Assembly (NCBI RefSeq): GCF_014648195.1
Contig: NZ_BMQQ01000004.1
Coordinates: 274,217 to 338,216, forward strand
Source: Streptomyces purpureus
GTDB taxonomy: Bacteria; Actinomycetota; Actinomycetes; Streptomycetales; Streptomycetaceae
DNA length: 64,000 nucleotides
Direction of reading: 5' to 3'
Part shown: piece by piece, positions 25,690-32,900 of the stretch
How positions within the stretch are numbered: the first letter of the stretch is position 1
How the letters are laid out: each line of letters begins with the position of its first letter
Position numbers and translations under genes: made by a program
Notes under the pieces: generated by a model
The model's input: only the letters and a program-made list of their open reading frames with translations
The model's database searches: none
Told to the model about the DNA's origin: nothing

Positions 25690-25735
25690 AGGCGTGGTGT
25701 GGCTCCGTTGGTCCATGCCTGCCCGTGGTGCTACA
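25690..25735. other. attR-like right junction of the inserted element
   Basis: TGTGGCTCCGTTGGT (25698-25712) is the inverted partner of the left arm, then four bases, then the shared GCCTGC (25717-25722) and the resumed host gene. Joining both element ends gives arms symmetrical about a 16-base centre whose middle TG lies inside the shared hexamer, as expected for attP of a serine integrase. Confidence 0.75.
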
Positions 25736-26388
25736 TCGGGAAGGCGCGCTTCGAGAAGGGGCTCGCGGCCTTCGCCCACCGTGAAAAGGTCGAGGTCGTG
25801 CACCGTTCCTTCGAGCTCGACCCGGGCCGGGCCAAGGGGGACACCGCGCCGGTGGTGGACATGCTGGCGCGGAAGTACGGGCGGAGCCTGGAGGAGGCGC
25901 GCGCGATGGAGGAGCGCGTCGCCGCCAACGCCCGCGCCGAGGGGCTCGGCTACCGCACCGAAGGCCGTGACCACGGCAACACCTTCGACATCCACCGGCT
26001 GCTCCACCTGGCCCGTGAGCGCGGCCGGCAGAACGAGCTCCTCGACCTCGCCTACCGGGCGAACTTCGCCGAGGAGCGCTCCGTCTTCGACGCCGAGGTG
26101 CTCGTGCGGCTCGCCGTCGAGGCGGGTCTGGAGGAGGCCGAGGTCCGTGCCGTCCTCGCCGACGAGGACGCCTACGCCGAGGCCGTACGCTCCGACGAGC
26201 GCGAGGCGGCCGAGCTCGGCGCGAACGGTGTGCCGTTCTTCGTCCTGGACCGCCGCTACGGCGTCTCCGGCGGACAGCCCGCCGAGGTGTTCACCCGGGC
26301 GCTGGAGCAGGCATGGGAGGGACGTGTGCTCCAGCCCGTGGGCGGCGAGGCGGAGGTCTGCGACACGGACGGCAGCTGCGCCGTCTGA
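25717..26388 (+). pseudogene. DsbA/FrnE-family oxidoreductase, main 3' part
   Basis: From the junction the host frame resumes as CPWCYIGKARFEKGLAAFAH, with the CPWC thiol site, a helical insertion (RDHGNTFDIHRLLHLARERG) and the cis-Pro segment GVPFFVLDRRYGVSGGQP, ending CDTDGSCAV. With the 5' fragment at 21329 it makes a normal 232-residue DsbA-family protein. It has lost its start codon; a GTG at 25699 inside the element arm is in frame and could give VAPLVHACPWCY, but no good ribosome site precedes it and the first beta strand would be altered. Confidence 0.88.
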
Positions 26389-26419
26389 GCCCACCCCCCC
26401 GGCCCACCCCCGTTATCCA

Positions 26420-26432
26420 TAAGCATTGCTTA
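26420..26432. promoter_or_regulatory. 13-bp palindrome upstream of the class V aminotransferase
   Basis: TAAGCATTGCTTA is perfectly symmetrical about its central T, with CC and GG one base outside each end. It lies 59 bases before the ATG at 26492, in a typical operator position. Confidence 0.5.
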
Positions 26433-26491
26433 GGGTGGACGTGTAAATCTCGGTAATTGACTTTGAGTTGAGGGGAATCCAGGCTGGACCC

Positions 26492-27547
26492 ATGGAGACC
26501 CTGGGTGGCGCCGAGTTCGCGCCGAAACTGACGTATCTGAACACCTCCAGCTGCGGTCTGCTGCCCCGCAGCGCCGTCGACGCCGTCAAGGCCCTCGCCG
26601 AGAGGCTCGCCGAGGGGAGCCCCGAGGGGGCGGGCAGTTTCGAGCTGGCGGAGCGGGCCCGCGCCGCCTTCGCCCGGCTCGCGGGCGTCGGCGCGGACCG
26701 GGTGGCCCTCGGCAGCTCGGTCGCCGTCCACGTCGGGCTGATCGCCCAGTCGCTGCCGGCGGGCGCCGAAGTCCTCTTCCCCGAGGGCGAGTTCAGCTCC
26801 GTCATCACCCCCTTCGCGGTCCGCGGCGACCTCAAGCTGCGGTACGTGCCGCTGGAGTCGCTCGCCGAAGCGGTCGGCTCGCAGACCGCGCTCGTCGCCT
26901 TCTCGTCCGTGCAGTCCGCCGACGGGCGCGTCGCGGACATGCCGGCGGTCCGCGCCGCGGCCGCCGCGCACGGCGCCCGTACGCTCCTCGACGCCACCCA
27001 GTCCGCGGGCTGGCTGCCGCTGGACGCCGGGGCGTACGACTACACCGTCACCGGTGCCTTCAAGTTCCTGGTCTCCCCGCGCGGCGCGTCCTTCCTCACC
27101 GTCACCGAGGAGGCCCAGGACTCGCTGGTGCCGGTGCACGCGGGGTGGATCGCGGGCGAGGACGTGTGGGGCAGTGTGTACGGCCCGGTCCCCGAGCTGG
27201 CCCGCTCGGCGCGGCGGTTCGACGAGCCCCCGGCCTACCTCTCGTACCACGGCGCCGAGCGCTCCCTCGCGGTGCTGCTCGACACCGGCATCGACACGAT
27301 CCACGCCCATGTGACCGCGCTGGCCACCCGTTTCCGGGCCGGACTCGACCGGCTCGGCCACCCGGCCGTCCCCTCCGACTCGGCGGTCGTGGGCGTGCCC
27401 GGCCTCGGCGACCGCCAGCCGGCCCTGCTGGAGGCCGGCGTGGTCACCTCCGCCCGCGCGGGCAATCTGCGGGCCTCATTCCACCTGTACAACTCGGCGA
27501 CGGACGTCGACCGGGCGCTGAACGCGCTGGAATCGCTGGGCGGCTGA
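26492..27547 (+). CDS. Class V aminotransferase family protein
   Basis: A 351-residue PLP enzyme of the NifS/kynureninase fold. It shows LTYLNTSSCGLLPRSAVDAV at the start, ARTLLDATQSAGWLPLDA (Asp and Gln that hold PLP, about 160) and the Schiff-base lysine in DYTVTGAFKFLVSPRG (about 190). The C-terminal RAGNLRASFHLYNSATDVDR is the family's substrate-binding ending. Cysteine desulphurase activity is unlikely without a catalytic Cys loop. I start at the ATG 26492; a TTG at 26468 is in frame. Confidence 0.82.
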   Translation: METLGGAEFAPKLTYLNTSSCGLLPRSAVDAVKALAERLAEGSPEGAGSFELAERARAAFARLAGVGADRVALGSSVAVHVGLIAQSLPAGAEVLFPEGEFSSVITPFAVRGDLKLRYVPLESLAEAVGSQTALVAFSSVQSADGRVADMPAVRAAAAAHGARTLLDATQSAGWLPLDAGAYDYTVTGAFKFLVSPRGASFLTVTEEAQDSLVPVHAGWIAGEDVWGSVYGPVPELARSARRFDEPPAYLSYHGAERSLAVLLDTGIDTIHAHVTALATRFRAGLDRLGHPAVPSDSAVVGVPGLGDRQPALLEAGVVTSARAGNLRASFHLYNSATDVDRALNALESLGG

Positions 27548-27565
27548 GGAGCGACGGAAGGGCAG

Positions 27566-27592
27566 GGGGCCGGGGCACGCCGCCCCGGCCCC
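27566..27592. terminator. Bidirectional terminator between aminotransferase and ectD
   Basis: GGGGCCGGGGC (27566-27576) pairs perfectly with 27582-27592 around a 5-base loop, between two convergent genes that end at 27547 and 27610. Confidence 0.8.
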
Positions 27593-27609
27593 TCAGCCTC
27601 CAGAAGAGC

Positions 27610-28503
27610 TCACCGCACCGGCGTGAAGTCCCGCGCCCCAATGAACTCCGGTCGCCGCACGGGCGCCGCGAACGGCTCCTGCGCCGCGTTCTCCACGCTG
27701 TTGAAGACGATGAAGACGTTGCTGCGCGGGTACGGCGTGATGTTGTCGCCCGAGCCGTGCATGCAGTTGCAGTCGAACCAGGTCGCCGAACCCGCCCGGC
27801 CGGTGAACAGCTTGATCCCGTGCGCGTCCGCGAGCCGCGTCAGCGCCTCGTCGGACGGCGTCCCCGCGTCCTGCATCTGCAGCGACTTCTTGTAGTTGTC
27901 CTTGGGCGTCGCCCCAGCGCAGCCCAGGAACGTCCGGTGCGAACCCGGCATGATCATCAGGCCGCCGTTGGTGTCGTGGTTCTCGGTCAGCGCGATCGAC
28001 ACCGACACGGTCCGCATCCGGGGCAGCCCGTCCTCCGCGTGCCAGGTCTCGAAGTCCGAGTGCCAGTAGAAGCCGGAGGCGCCGAAGCCGGGCTTCACGT
28101 TGATCCGTGACTGGTGGACGTACACGTCCGAGCCGAGGATCTGCCGGGCCCGGCCCACCACCCGCTCGTCGCGCACCAGCCGGGCGAAGACCTGGCTGAT
28201 CTTGTGCACCTCGAAGACGGACCGTACGGCCTGCGACGCCGGCTCCACGATCGAGCGGGCGTCGGCCCGCACCGCCGGGTCGGCCACCAGCCGGTCCAGC
28301 TCCGCCTTGTAGAGCGCGACCTCGTCGTCGGTGAGCAGACCGGGCTCGGCGAGGAAGCCGTCACGCTCGTACGACTCCAGGCCCGCGCCCGGACCCCACA
28401 CCACCGGGTCCTGGCGGGGGGTGAGGGTCTCGACCGTGCCGCGCGTGGGATAGAGGTCCGTCGTGGCCGTGGCCGTCGTGGGATGGGGGTACAGATCCGT
28501 CAT
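27610..28503 (-). CDS. ectD: Ectoine 5-hydroxylase
   Basis: EctD is a 2-oxoglutarate/Fe(II) dioxygenase that hydroxylates ectoine to 5-hydroxyectoine in the cytoplasm. The 297-residue chain has the metal motif FYWHSDFETWH (H-x-D, about 150), the distal His in FDCNCMHGSGDNITPYPRSN with the Arg/Ser that binds 2-oxoglutarate, and QSRINVKPGFGASGFYWH, the EctD signature. It is the last gene of ectABCD, three bases after ectC. Confidence 0.96.
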   Translation of the reverse strand: MTDLYPHPTTATATTDLYPTRGTVETLTPRQDPVVWGPGAGLESYERDGFLAEPGLLTDDEVALYKAELDRLVADPAVRADARSIVEPASQAVRSVFEVHKISQVFARLVRDERVVGRARQILGSDVYVHQSRINVKPGFGASGFYWHSDFETWHAEDGLPRMRTVSVSIALTENHDTNGGLMIMPGSHRTFLGCAGATPKDNYKKSLQMQDAGTPSDEALTRLADAHGIKLFTGRAGSATWFDCNCMHGSGDNITPYPRSNVFIVFNSVENAAQEPFAAPVRRPEFIGARDFTPVR

Positions 28504-28506
28504 GGT

Positions 28507-28905
28507 TCAGCCCTCCTCGGTCAGCAGGGGGTAGACGCCGTTCTCGTCGTGGTCCTCCCGTCCGGTCACGGGCGGGTTGAAGACGCAGACGCACCGGAAG
28601 TCGGTCTTGGGGCGCAGGGTGTGCCGCTCGTGGCCGTCGAGGAGATACATCGTGCCGGGCTCGATCCAGTGGACCTCACCGGTCTCGTCGTCGGTGAGCT
28701 CGGCCTCGCCCTCGACGCAGAGCACGGCCTCGATGTGGTTGGCGTACCACATGGACGTCTCCGTGCCCGCGTACAGCACGGTCTCGTGCAGGGAGAAGCC
28801 CACCCTCTCCTTGGCGAGCACGATGCGCTTGCTCTCCCATGTGCCGGACTTGGCCCGGACGTGCCGGTCGGTGTTCTCGATGTCCTTGAGCGATCGGACG
28901 ATCAT
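28507..28905 (-). CDS. ectC: L-ectoine synthase
   Basis: EctC, a 132-residue cupin, cyclises N-gamma-acetyl-diaminobutyrate to ectoine. Seen: [20 protein letters not shown], the [20 protein letters not shown] strand, [20 protein letters not shown] with a metal-site Glu, and the [20 protein letters not shown]is region. Third gene of the ectoine operon, 33 bases after ectB. Confidence 0.97.
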   Translation of the reverse strand: MIVRSLKDIENTDRHVRAKSGTWESKRIVLAKERVGFSLHETVLYAGTETSMWYANHIEAVLCVEGEAELTDDETGEVHWIEPGTMYLLDGHERHTLRPKTDFRCVCVFNPPVTGREDHDENGVYPLLTEEG

Positions 28906-28938
28906 CGGTGGTGCAACTTCCCTTCGTACGTGCGGTGT

Positions 28939-30213
28939 TCAGGCGGTCTCGCGGACCGCGCGGTCCAGGGTGCGCAGACCTTCGTCCAGCTCCTCCGGCG
29001 TCACGGTCAGCGGCGGCAGGAGCTTGACGACCTGGCTCTCCGGGCCGGAGGTCTCGAGCAGCAGGCCCAGCTCGAAGGCGCGGGCGCAGACCGCCGAGGC
29101 GCGGGACCGGTCGGCGAACTCCAGGCCCCAGACCAGGCCGCGGCCGCGGAAGTGGGCGCCGTAGGCGGAGTTCTCCTCGCAGATCGCGAGCAGGGCCTGC
29201 TCGACCTGCTCGCCGCGGACGAGGGTCTGCTTCTCCATCTGCCCGTCGGCCCAGTAGGCGTCGAGGGCGGCGGTGGCGGTGACGAACGCCGGATTGTTGC
29301 CGCGGAAGGTGCCGTTGTGCTCGCCCGGCTCCCAGACGTCCAGCTCGGGCCGGAACAGGCAGAGCGACATCGGCAGCCCGTAGCCGCTGATGGACTTGGA
29401 GAGGGTGACGATGTCCGGGGTGATCCCGGCCTCTTCGAAGGAGAAGAAGCCGCCGGTGCGGCCGCAGCCCATCTGGATGTCGTCGACGATCAGCAGCATG
29501 TCGCGGCGGTGGCACAGGTCGGCGAGGGCCCGCAGCCACTCGGGACGGGCGACGTTGATACCGCCCTCGCCCTGCACGGTCTCCACGATCACCGCGGCGG
29601 GCTTGTTGAGCCCGGAGCCCTGGTCCTCCAGGAGCCGTTCGAACCAGAGGAAGTCCGGGACCTGGCCGTCGAGGTAGTGGTCGAACGGCATCGGCGTGCC
29701 GTGCACCAGCGGGATCCCGGCCCCGGCCCGCTTGAACGCGTTGCCGGTGACGGCGAGCGAGCCCAGCGACATGCCGTGGAAGGCGTTGGTGAAGGAGACG
29801 ACCGACTCGCGGCCCTTCACCTTCCTGGCCAGCTTCAGCGCGGACTCCACGGCGTTGGTGCCGGTCGGGCCGGGGAACATCACCTTGTACGGCAGGTCGC
29901 GCGGCCGCAGCACCACCTCCTGGAAGGTCTCCAGGAAGGCGCGTTTGGCGGTGGTGGCCATGTCCAGGCCGTGGGTGATGCCGTCCCGCTCGATGTAGTC
30001 GAGCAGCGCCCGTTTCAGTACGGGATTGTTGTGGCCGTAGTTGAGCGATCCGGCGCCGGCGAAGAAGTCGAGGTAGGACCGGCCGTCCTCGTCGGTGAGC
30101 CGGGCGCCCTGCGCGGTGTCGAAGACGGCGGGCCAGCCGCGGCAGTAGCTGCGCACCTCCGACTCCAGGGTCTCGAAGACGCTCAGGTGGTCCAGGGGGG
30201 TGGTGACAGTCAC
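28939..30213 (-). CDS. ectB: Diaminobutyrate-2-oxoglutarate transaminase
   Basis: EctB makes L-2,4-diaminobutyrate from aspartate semialdehyde and glutamate, first step of ectoine synthesis. This class III aminotransferase has 424 residues with YLDFFAGAGSLNYGHNNPVL near 50, the VETVQGEGGINVA region, LLIVDDIQMGCGRTGGFFSF (PLP-binding Asp) and the PLP lysine in DIVTLSKSISGYGLPMSL. Its ATG overlaps the ectA stop (ATGA). Confidence 0.97.
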   Translation of the reverse strand: MTVTTPLDHLSVFETLESEVRSYCRGWPAVFDTAQGARLTDEDGRSYLDFFAGAGSLNYGHNNPVLKRALLDYIERDGITHGLDMATTAKRAFLETFQEVVLRPRDLPYKVMFPGPTGTNAVESALKLARKVKGRESVVSFTNAFHGMSLGSLAVTGNAFKRAGAGIPLVHGTPMPFDHYLDGQVPDFLWFERLLEDQGSGLNKPAAVIVETVQGEGGINVARPEWLRALADLCHRRDMLLIVDDIQMGCGRTGGFFSFEEAGITPDIVTLSKSISGYGLPMSLCLFRPELDVWEPGEHNGTFRGNNPAFVTATAALDAYWADGQMEKQTLVRGEQVEQALLAICEENSAYGAHFRGRGLVWGLEFADRSRASAVCARAFELGLLLETSGPESQVVKLLPPLTVTPEELDEGLRTLDRAVRETA

Positions 30214-30734
30214 AGCGAATCTCCTGTGGGGCGGGAGGGGAGGGGGCCGACGCGGTAGAGGACTTCGGGCTGGTGGGCCCGGTCCGGGAAGAGGTCCCCG
30301 GCGAAGAGGACTTCGCGGGCGAGGGGGACGTCATGGCGCCGGGCGTACGAGGTGAACAGTCGGTCCGATGCGGTGTTGTCCGGGGTGACGGTCGTCTCGA
30401 CCGTGTCGATGCCACGGGAGGCGACCCGCGTGGTCAGCGCGTCGAGGAGCACCCCGGCGAGGCCCCGGCCGCGGTGGGTGTGGTCGACGGCGATCTGCCA
30501 GACGACGAGGGTGTGGGGGCGTTCCGGCCGTATGTATCCGGTGACGAAGGCGACCGGCTCGCCGTCCGCGCCGCGGGCCACCAGCGAGGTGGCGGCGAAG
30601 TCACGGCACCACAGCAGATAGCTGTACGAGGAGTTGAGGTCCAGAACCTCGGAGTCGCGGGCGATACGCCAGATCGCGGCTCCGTCCTCCACTCGTGGGC
30701 TGTCCAGAACAATGGCTGCTTGTGCTGCGGTCAT
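30210..30734 (-). CDS. ectA: Diaminobutyrate acetyltransferase
   Basis: EctA is a GNAT enzyme that acetylates diaminobutyrate. The 174 residues include LDLNSSYSYLLWCRDFAATS, the acetyl-CoA loop AVDHTHRGRGLAGVLLDALT and TTVTPDNTASDRLFTSYARR, all EctA-typical. The start at 30734 (MTAAQAAIVLD) has no Shine-Dalgarno; upstream is TAAATT eight bases away, consistent with a -10 box and a leaderless message. First gene of the operon, whose products protect against osmotic and heat stress. Confidence 0.96.
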   Translation of the reverse strand: MTAAQAAIVLDSPRVEDGAAIWRIARDSEVLDLNSSYSYLLWCRDFAATSLVARGADGEPVAFVTGYIRPERPHTLVVWQIAVDHTHRGRGLAGVLLDALTTRVASRGIDTVETTVTPDNTASDRLFTSYARRHDVPLAREVLFAGDLFPDRAHQPEVLYRVGPLPSRPTGDSL

Positions 30735-30735
30735 G

Positions 30736-30759
30736 CCGAGGGAATTTACCGAGGGAATT
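30736..30759. repeat. Two 11-bp direct repeats directly before ectA
   Basis: CCGAGGGAATT occurs at 30736-30746 and 30749-30759, spacing 13 bases, starting one base beyond the ectA ATG. On the ectA strand it encloses TAAATT, the likely -10 box, so a protein bound here would sit on the promoter. Confidence 0.6.
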
Positions 30760-30850
30760 CTTGGATTGCATTCCCCGCAGGTCTGGGCAGGCGGCTTCCC
30801 ATGTGTTATCGCGCGGGCGCGTGCCCCGCGCGGACGGTCGCAGAAATGGC

Positions 30851-30880
30851 CGATATGCCCGGTAATATCCGGGCATATCG
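30851..30880. promoter_or_regulatory. Perfect 12-bp inverted repeat upstream of ectA
   Basis: CGATATGCCCGG (30851-30862) and CCGGGCATATCG (30869-30880) are exact inverses separated by TAATAT. The site is centred about 131 bases upstream of the ectA ATG. It could be a dimeric operator or a hairpin in an upstream transcript; no T-run follows. Confidence 0.65.
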
Positions 30881-31106
30881 CTTGTGGTGTGGAGTCCGTC
30901 ACAGGGGCGAAACGCCCGCTCGCCCGCTTGAAAATCTTGGTGTTTGAGGTCGGGGGAACCGGGCAGAAGAATGCGGGGACCTAATCATCTTGAAATTGTC
31001 CCGGTGATTCTCCAGTTTCTGACGGATGGGGCCGCCGAATTTCATCTCCCGGCGCCGTTCGGGCTCTTTCCCGTCGCCTTCCGCTTTCACGATCCGGAAA
31101 TCATCG

Positions 31107-31470
31107 TCACGATTCTTCTTGGGTGAAGTGCACGCAGATCCGCCGGCGCGTGCGGCGCCGCCCCGAAGGCGTGGGGCAGGCCCGGCGGTACGACGACCAG
31201 GTCGCCGGCGGCCACCCGTACCCGCTCCGGCTCCGGCCACATGTCCAAGGCGCCGTCCAGGACGTGGAAGACCTCCGTTGAGCGCGGATGCCGTGCGGCT
31301 TCGCGCCGTCCGCGCCGGCCGGCGGCGTCAGCCGGTTCCCGCCCAGCGCCCCGCCCGTGGCGTCCCCGTCCGCCAGCAGCCGGAACACGCCCCCGACGGC
31401 AGCTCCACACGCTCCGCCGCGCTCCCTCGTACCACCAGAGGACGCACCCAGCCCTCCTTCGCTCCGGCCC
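31107..31470 (-). pseudogene. Cupin-domain protein, broken by frameshifts
   Basis: Three minus-strand frames together give a small cupin: GWVRPLVVRGSAAERVELPS, then VFRLLADGDATGGALGGNRL in the next frame, then RHPRSTEVFHVLDGALDMWP with GDLVVVPPGLPHAFGAAP in the third. One base is missing in the G-run near 31390 (five G where six restore the frame) and one near 31290 (CAC-GG-CAT where CACCGGCAT is expected). A third slip near 31135 would restore a natural end, CVHFTQEES. A real pseudogene or clustered sequencing error. Confidence 0.7.
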
Positions 31471-31544
31471 GAATGCCGAGAGCCAGTCCATCCCGGGAAC
31501 CCGGCGCGACCAAGAAGCAGTTGAGCAGCACAGTGATCACGAAC

Positions 31545-31589
31545 GTAGATGACACGTACGGGGGTGACACGTACGTGGATGACATCGAT
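31545..31589. repeat. Three 15-bp iterons upstream of the LysR gene
   Basis: GTAGATGACACGTAC, GGGGGTGACACGTAC and GTGGATGACATCGAT follow each other without gap and share the core GATGACA. They end 26 bases before the LysR start codon at 31616, so autoregulation is plausible. Confidence 0.6.
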
Positions 31590-31615
31590 CGGCGAGGGTT
31601 GGGGGGAGCGGTCCT

Positions 31616-32611
31616 GTGGAACTGCGTCAGCTGGAGTACTTCGTCGCGGTCGCGGAGGAGCTCGGCTTCGGCCGGGCCGCCGAGCGGCTGCACATCGTCC
31701 AAGGGGCGGTCAGCCGGCAGATCGCCCGCCTGGAGCGGGAGCTGGGCTTGCGCCTCTTCGACCGCTCCACCCGGCACGTACGGCTCACCTCGGCCGGGGA
31801 GCGGCTGCTGCCGGAGGCCAGAGCCGCGCTCGCGGCGAGCGCCCGGCTGCGCGAGACCGCCGCCGGGATCGCCGCGGGCACCGACGGGCTCGTACGGCTC
31901 GGCACCAGCCGGGCCTTCGCGGACCGGGTCTACCGCGCCCTGGACACCCTCGCGGCCGGCCGCCCGGGACTTCGGGTCCGCCTGGAACGGGCCCCGCAGG
32001 ACGCCCGCCTCGCCGCCGTACGCTCAGGGCTCTTCGACGCGGCCCTGGTGCGCACCCTGCGCCACGCCGACGGCCTCACCCTCCACCACCTGTGGTCGGA
32101 CCCGCTGATCGCCGCGCTCCCGGCGTCGTACGACCCAGGGTCCTTCGACCCGGCGTCCTTCGACCTGGCGTCCTTCGACCTGGCCGCGGCGCCTGCCGCC
32201 GCCGAGCCCGTCGGCGTCGGGGCCGGTGCCGGTGCGGCCGGCCGGCCGGTCCCCGCCGCGGGGCCCGGCGCCGGGCTCGACCTTGAGCGGCTGGTGCGCC
32301 TGCCCCTGCGGCTCGCGCCGCGCGAGGCCAATCCCGCCTTCCACGACCTGGTCACCGCCGCGCTGCCCGGCTGGGTGCCGGGGCCGGAGTTCACCACCCT
32401 CCAGGAGACCCTGACCGACCTGGCCGCCGCCCCCGAGCCGTCCTGGACGGTCTTCTACCCGGTCGGCCCGCTCCCGCCGACCGACCGGATCGTCTTCCGT
32501 ACGCTCCCGGGACTGACCGTCCCGGTCTCCCTCGCGCTCCCGGCGGGCCCCCCGGCCCCGCCGGTCGCGGCACTGCTCGACGCGCTCGCGGTCAGCGTGG
32601 CGCCTCGGTGA
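31616..32611 (+). CDS. LysR-family transcriptional regulator
   Basis: A 331-residue LysR regulator from a GTG start. The winged helix (1-60) is canonical: [40 protein letters not shown]. The effector domain (about 90-325) is standard except for an insertion at about 170-215 made of [20 protein letters not shown] and a Gly/Ala/Pro stretch. That part is encoded by 15-bp DNA repeats at 32141-32185. The final VSVAPR is encoded by a copy of the 92-bp repeat that fills the gap to the convergent aminotransferase. Targets may be the aminotransferase or the lost cupin. Confidence 0.88.
   Translation: MELRQLEYFVAVAEELGFGRAAERLHIVQGAVSRQIARLERELGLRLFDRSTRHVRLTSAGERLLPEARAALAASARLRETAAGIAAGTDGLVRLGTSRAFADRVYRALDTLAAGRPGLRVRLERAPQDARLAAVRSGLFDAALVRTLRHADGLTLHHLWSDPLIAALPASYDPGSFDPASFDLASFDLAAAPAAAEPVGVGAGAGAAGRPVPAAGPGAGLDLERLVRLPLRLAPREANPAFHDLVTAALPGWVPGPEFTTLQETLTDLAAAPEPSWTVFYPVGPLPPTDRIVFRTLPGLTVPVSLALPAGPPAPPVAALLDALAVSVAPR
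32141..32185. repeat. Three 15-bp in-frame repeats inside the LysR gene
   Basis: TCCTTCGACC followed by C/TGGCG or a close variant occurs at 32141-32155, 32156-32170 and 32171-32185, encoding [15 protein letters not shown]. The frame is kept, so the protein tolerates it. Confidence 0.85.
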
Positions 32612-32900
32612 CGGCGTGCGGCGCCGACGCGGCTCGCGGTCAGGGCTGCGTCCGGTGAGCGCGGCGGTGTTCGATGGGCTCGGAGGCAGCGCGGCGCCTC
32701 GGTGACGGCCCGGCCCGTGGGCAGGGCCGCGCCTCGGTGACCGGCCTGTCGCGCGGCGGTGTTCGATGCGCTCGGGTTCAGCGCGGCGCCTCGGTGACGG
32801 CCCGGCCCGTGGGCAGGGCCGCGCCTCGGTGACCGGCCTGTCGCGCGGCGGTGCTCGATGGGCTCGGGTTCAGCGCGGCGCCTCGGTGACGGCCCGCTCC
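32593..32900. repeat. 92-bp tandem repeat between convergent LysR and aminotransferase genes
   Basis: Two nearly identical copies lie at 32687-32778 and 32779-32870, each beginning CAGCGCGGCGCCTCGGTGAC. A third partial copy (32871 to about 32896) is the 3' end of the minus-strand aminotransferase gene, and a degenerate copy at 32593-32686 covers the end of the LysR gene. The same bases thus encode SVAPR-stop on one strand and VTEAPR-stop on the other. The expansion looks recent, since the inner copies differ at about two positions. Confidence 0.9.

Larger units (their letters stand above)
21362..25722. mobile_element. 4.36-kb inserted element in a dsbA-family gene, no integrase seen
   Basis: Both halves of a single thioredoxin-fold gene flank this DNA, and removing it restores an in-frame 232-residue protein with an intact CPWC site. 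Base composition drops visibly compared with the flanks (for example AATCAATCTGCACTCTGAAG near 25227). All genes inside point left: HNH nuclease, small protein, DUF6879, XRE regulator, two small accessory proteins, a 47-aa peptide and a PIMT-type methyltransferase. No integrase, replication or transfer gene is present, so this is a decayed phage or integrative element, or a cassette mobilised in trans. Confidence 0.85.
30735..31086. promoter_or_regulatory. Upstream region of ectABCD
   Basis: This 352-base gap holds no gene. From the ectA side it contains a direct repeat of CCGAGGGAATT (30736-30746 and 30749-30759) covering the presumed -10 area, and a perfect inverted repeat at 30851-30880. 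The far side is AT-richer and leads to the broken cupin gene. Confidence 0.6.

Noticed and set aside
21362..25722. Classic FxLD lanthipeptide cassette
   Set aside because: The methyltransferase resembles those of FxLD systems, but the peptide has no FxLD-like core, no Cys, and there is no lanthionine synthetase.
25423..26388. 321-aa protein as an intact DsbA-family enzyme
   Set aside because: The first ~95 residues are element DNA without family resemblance; the true first 11 codons are at 21329.
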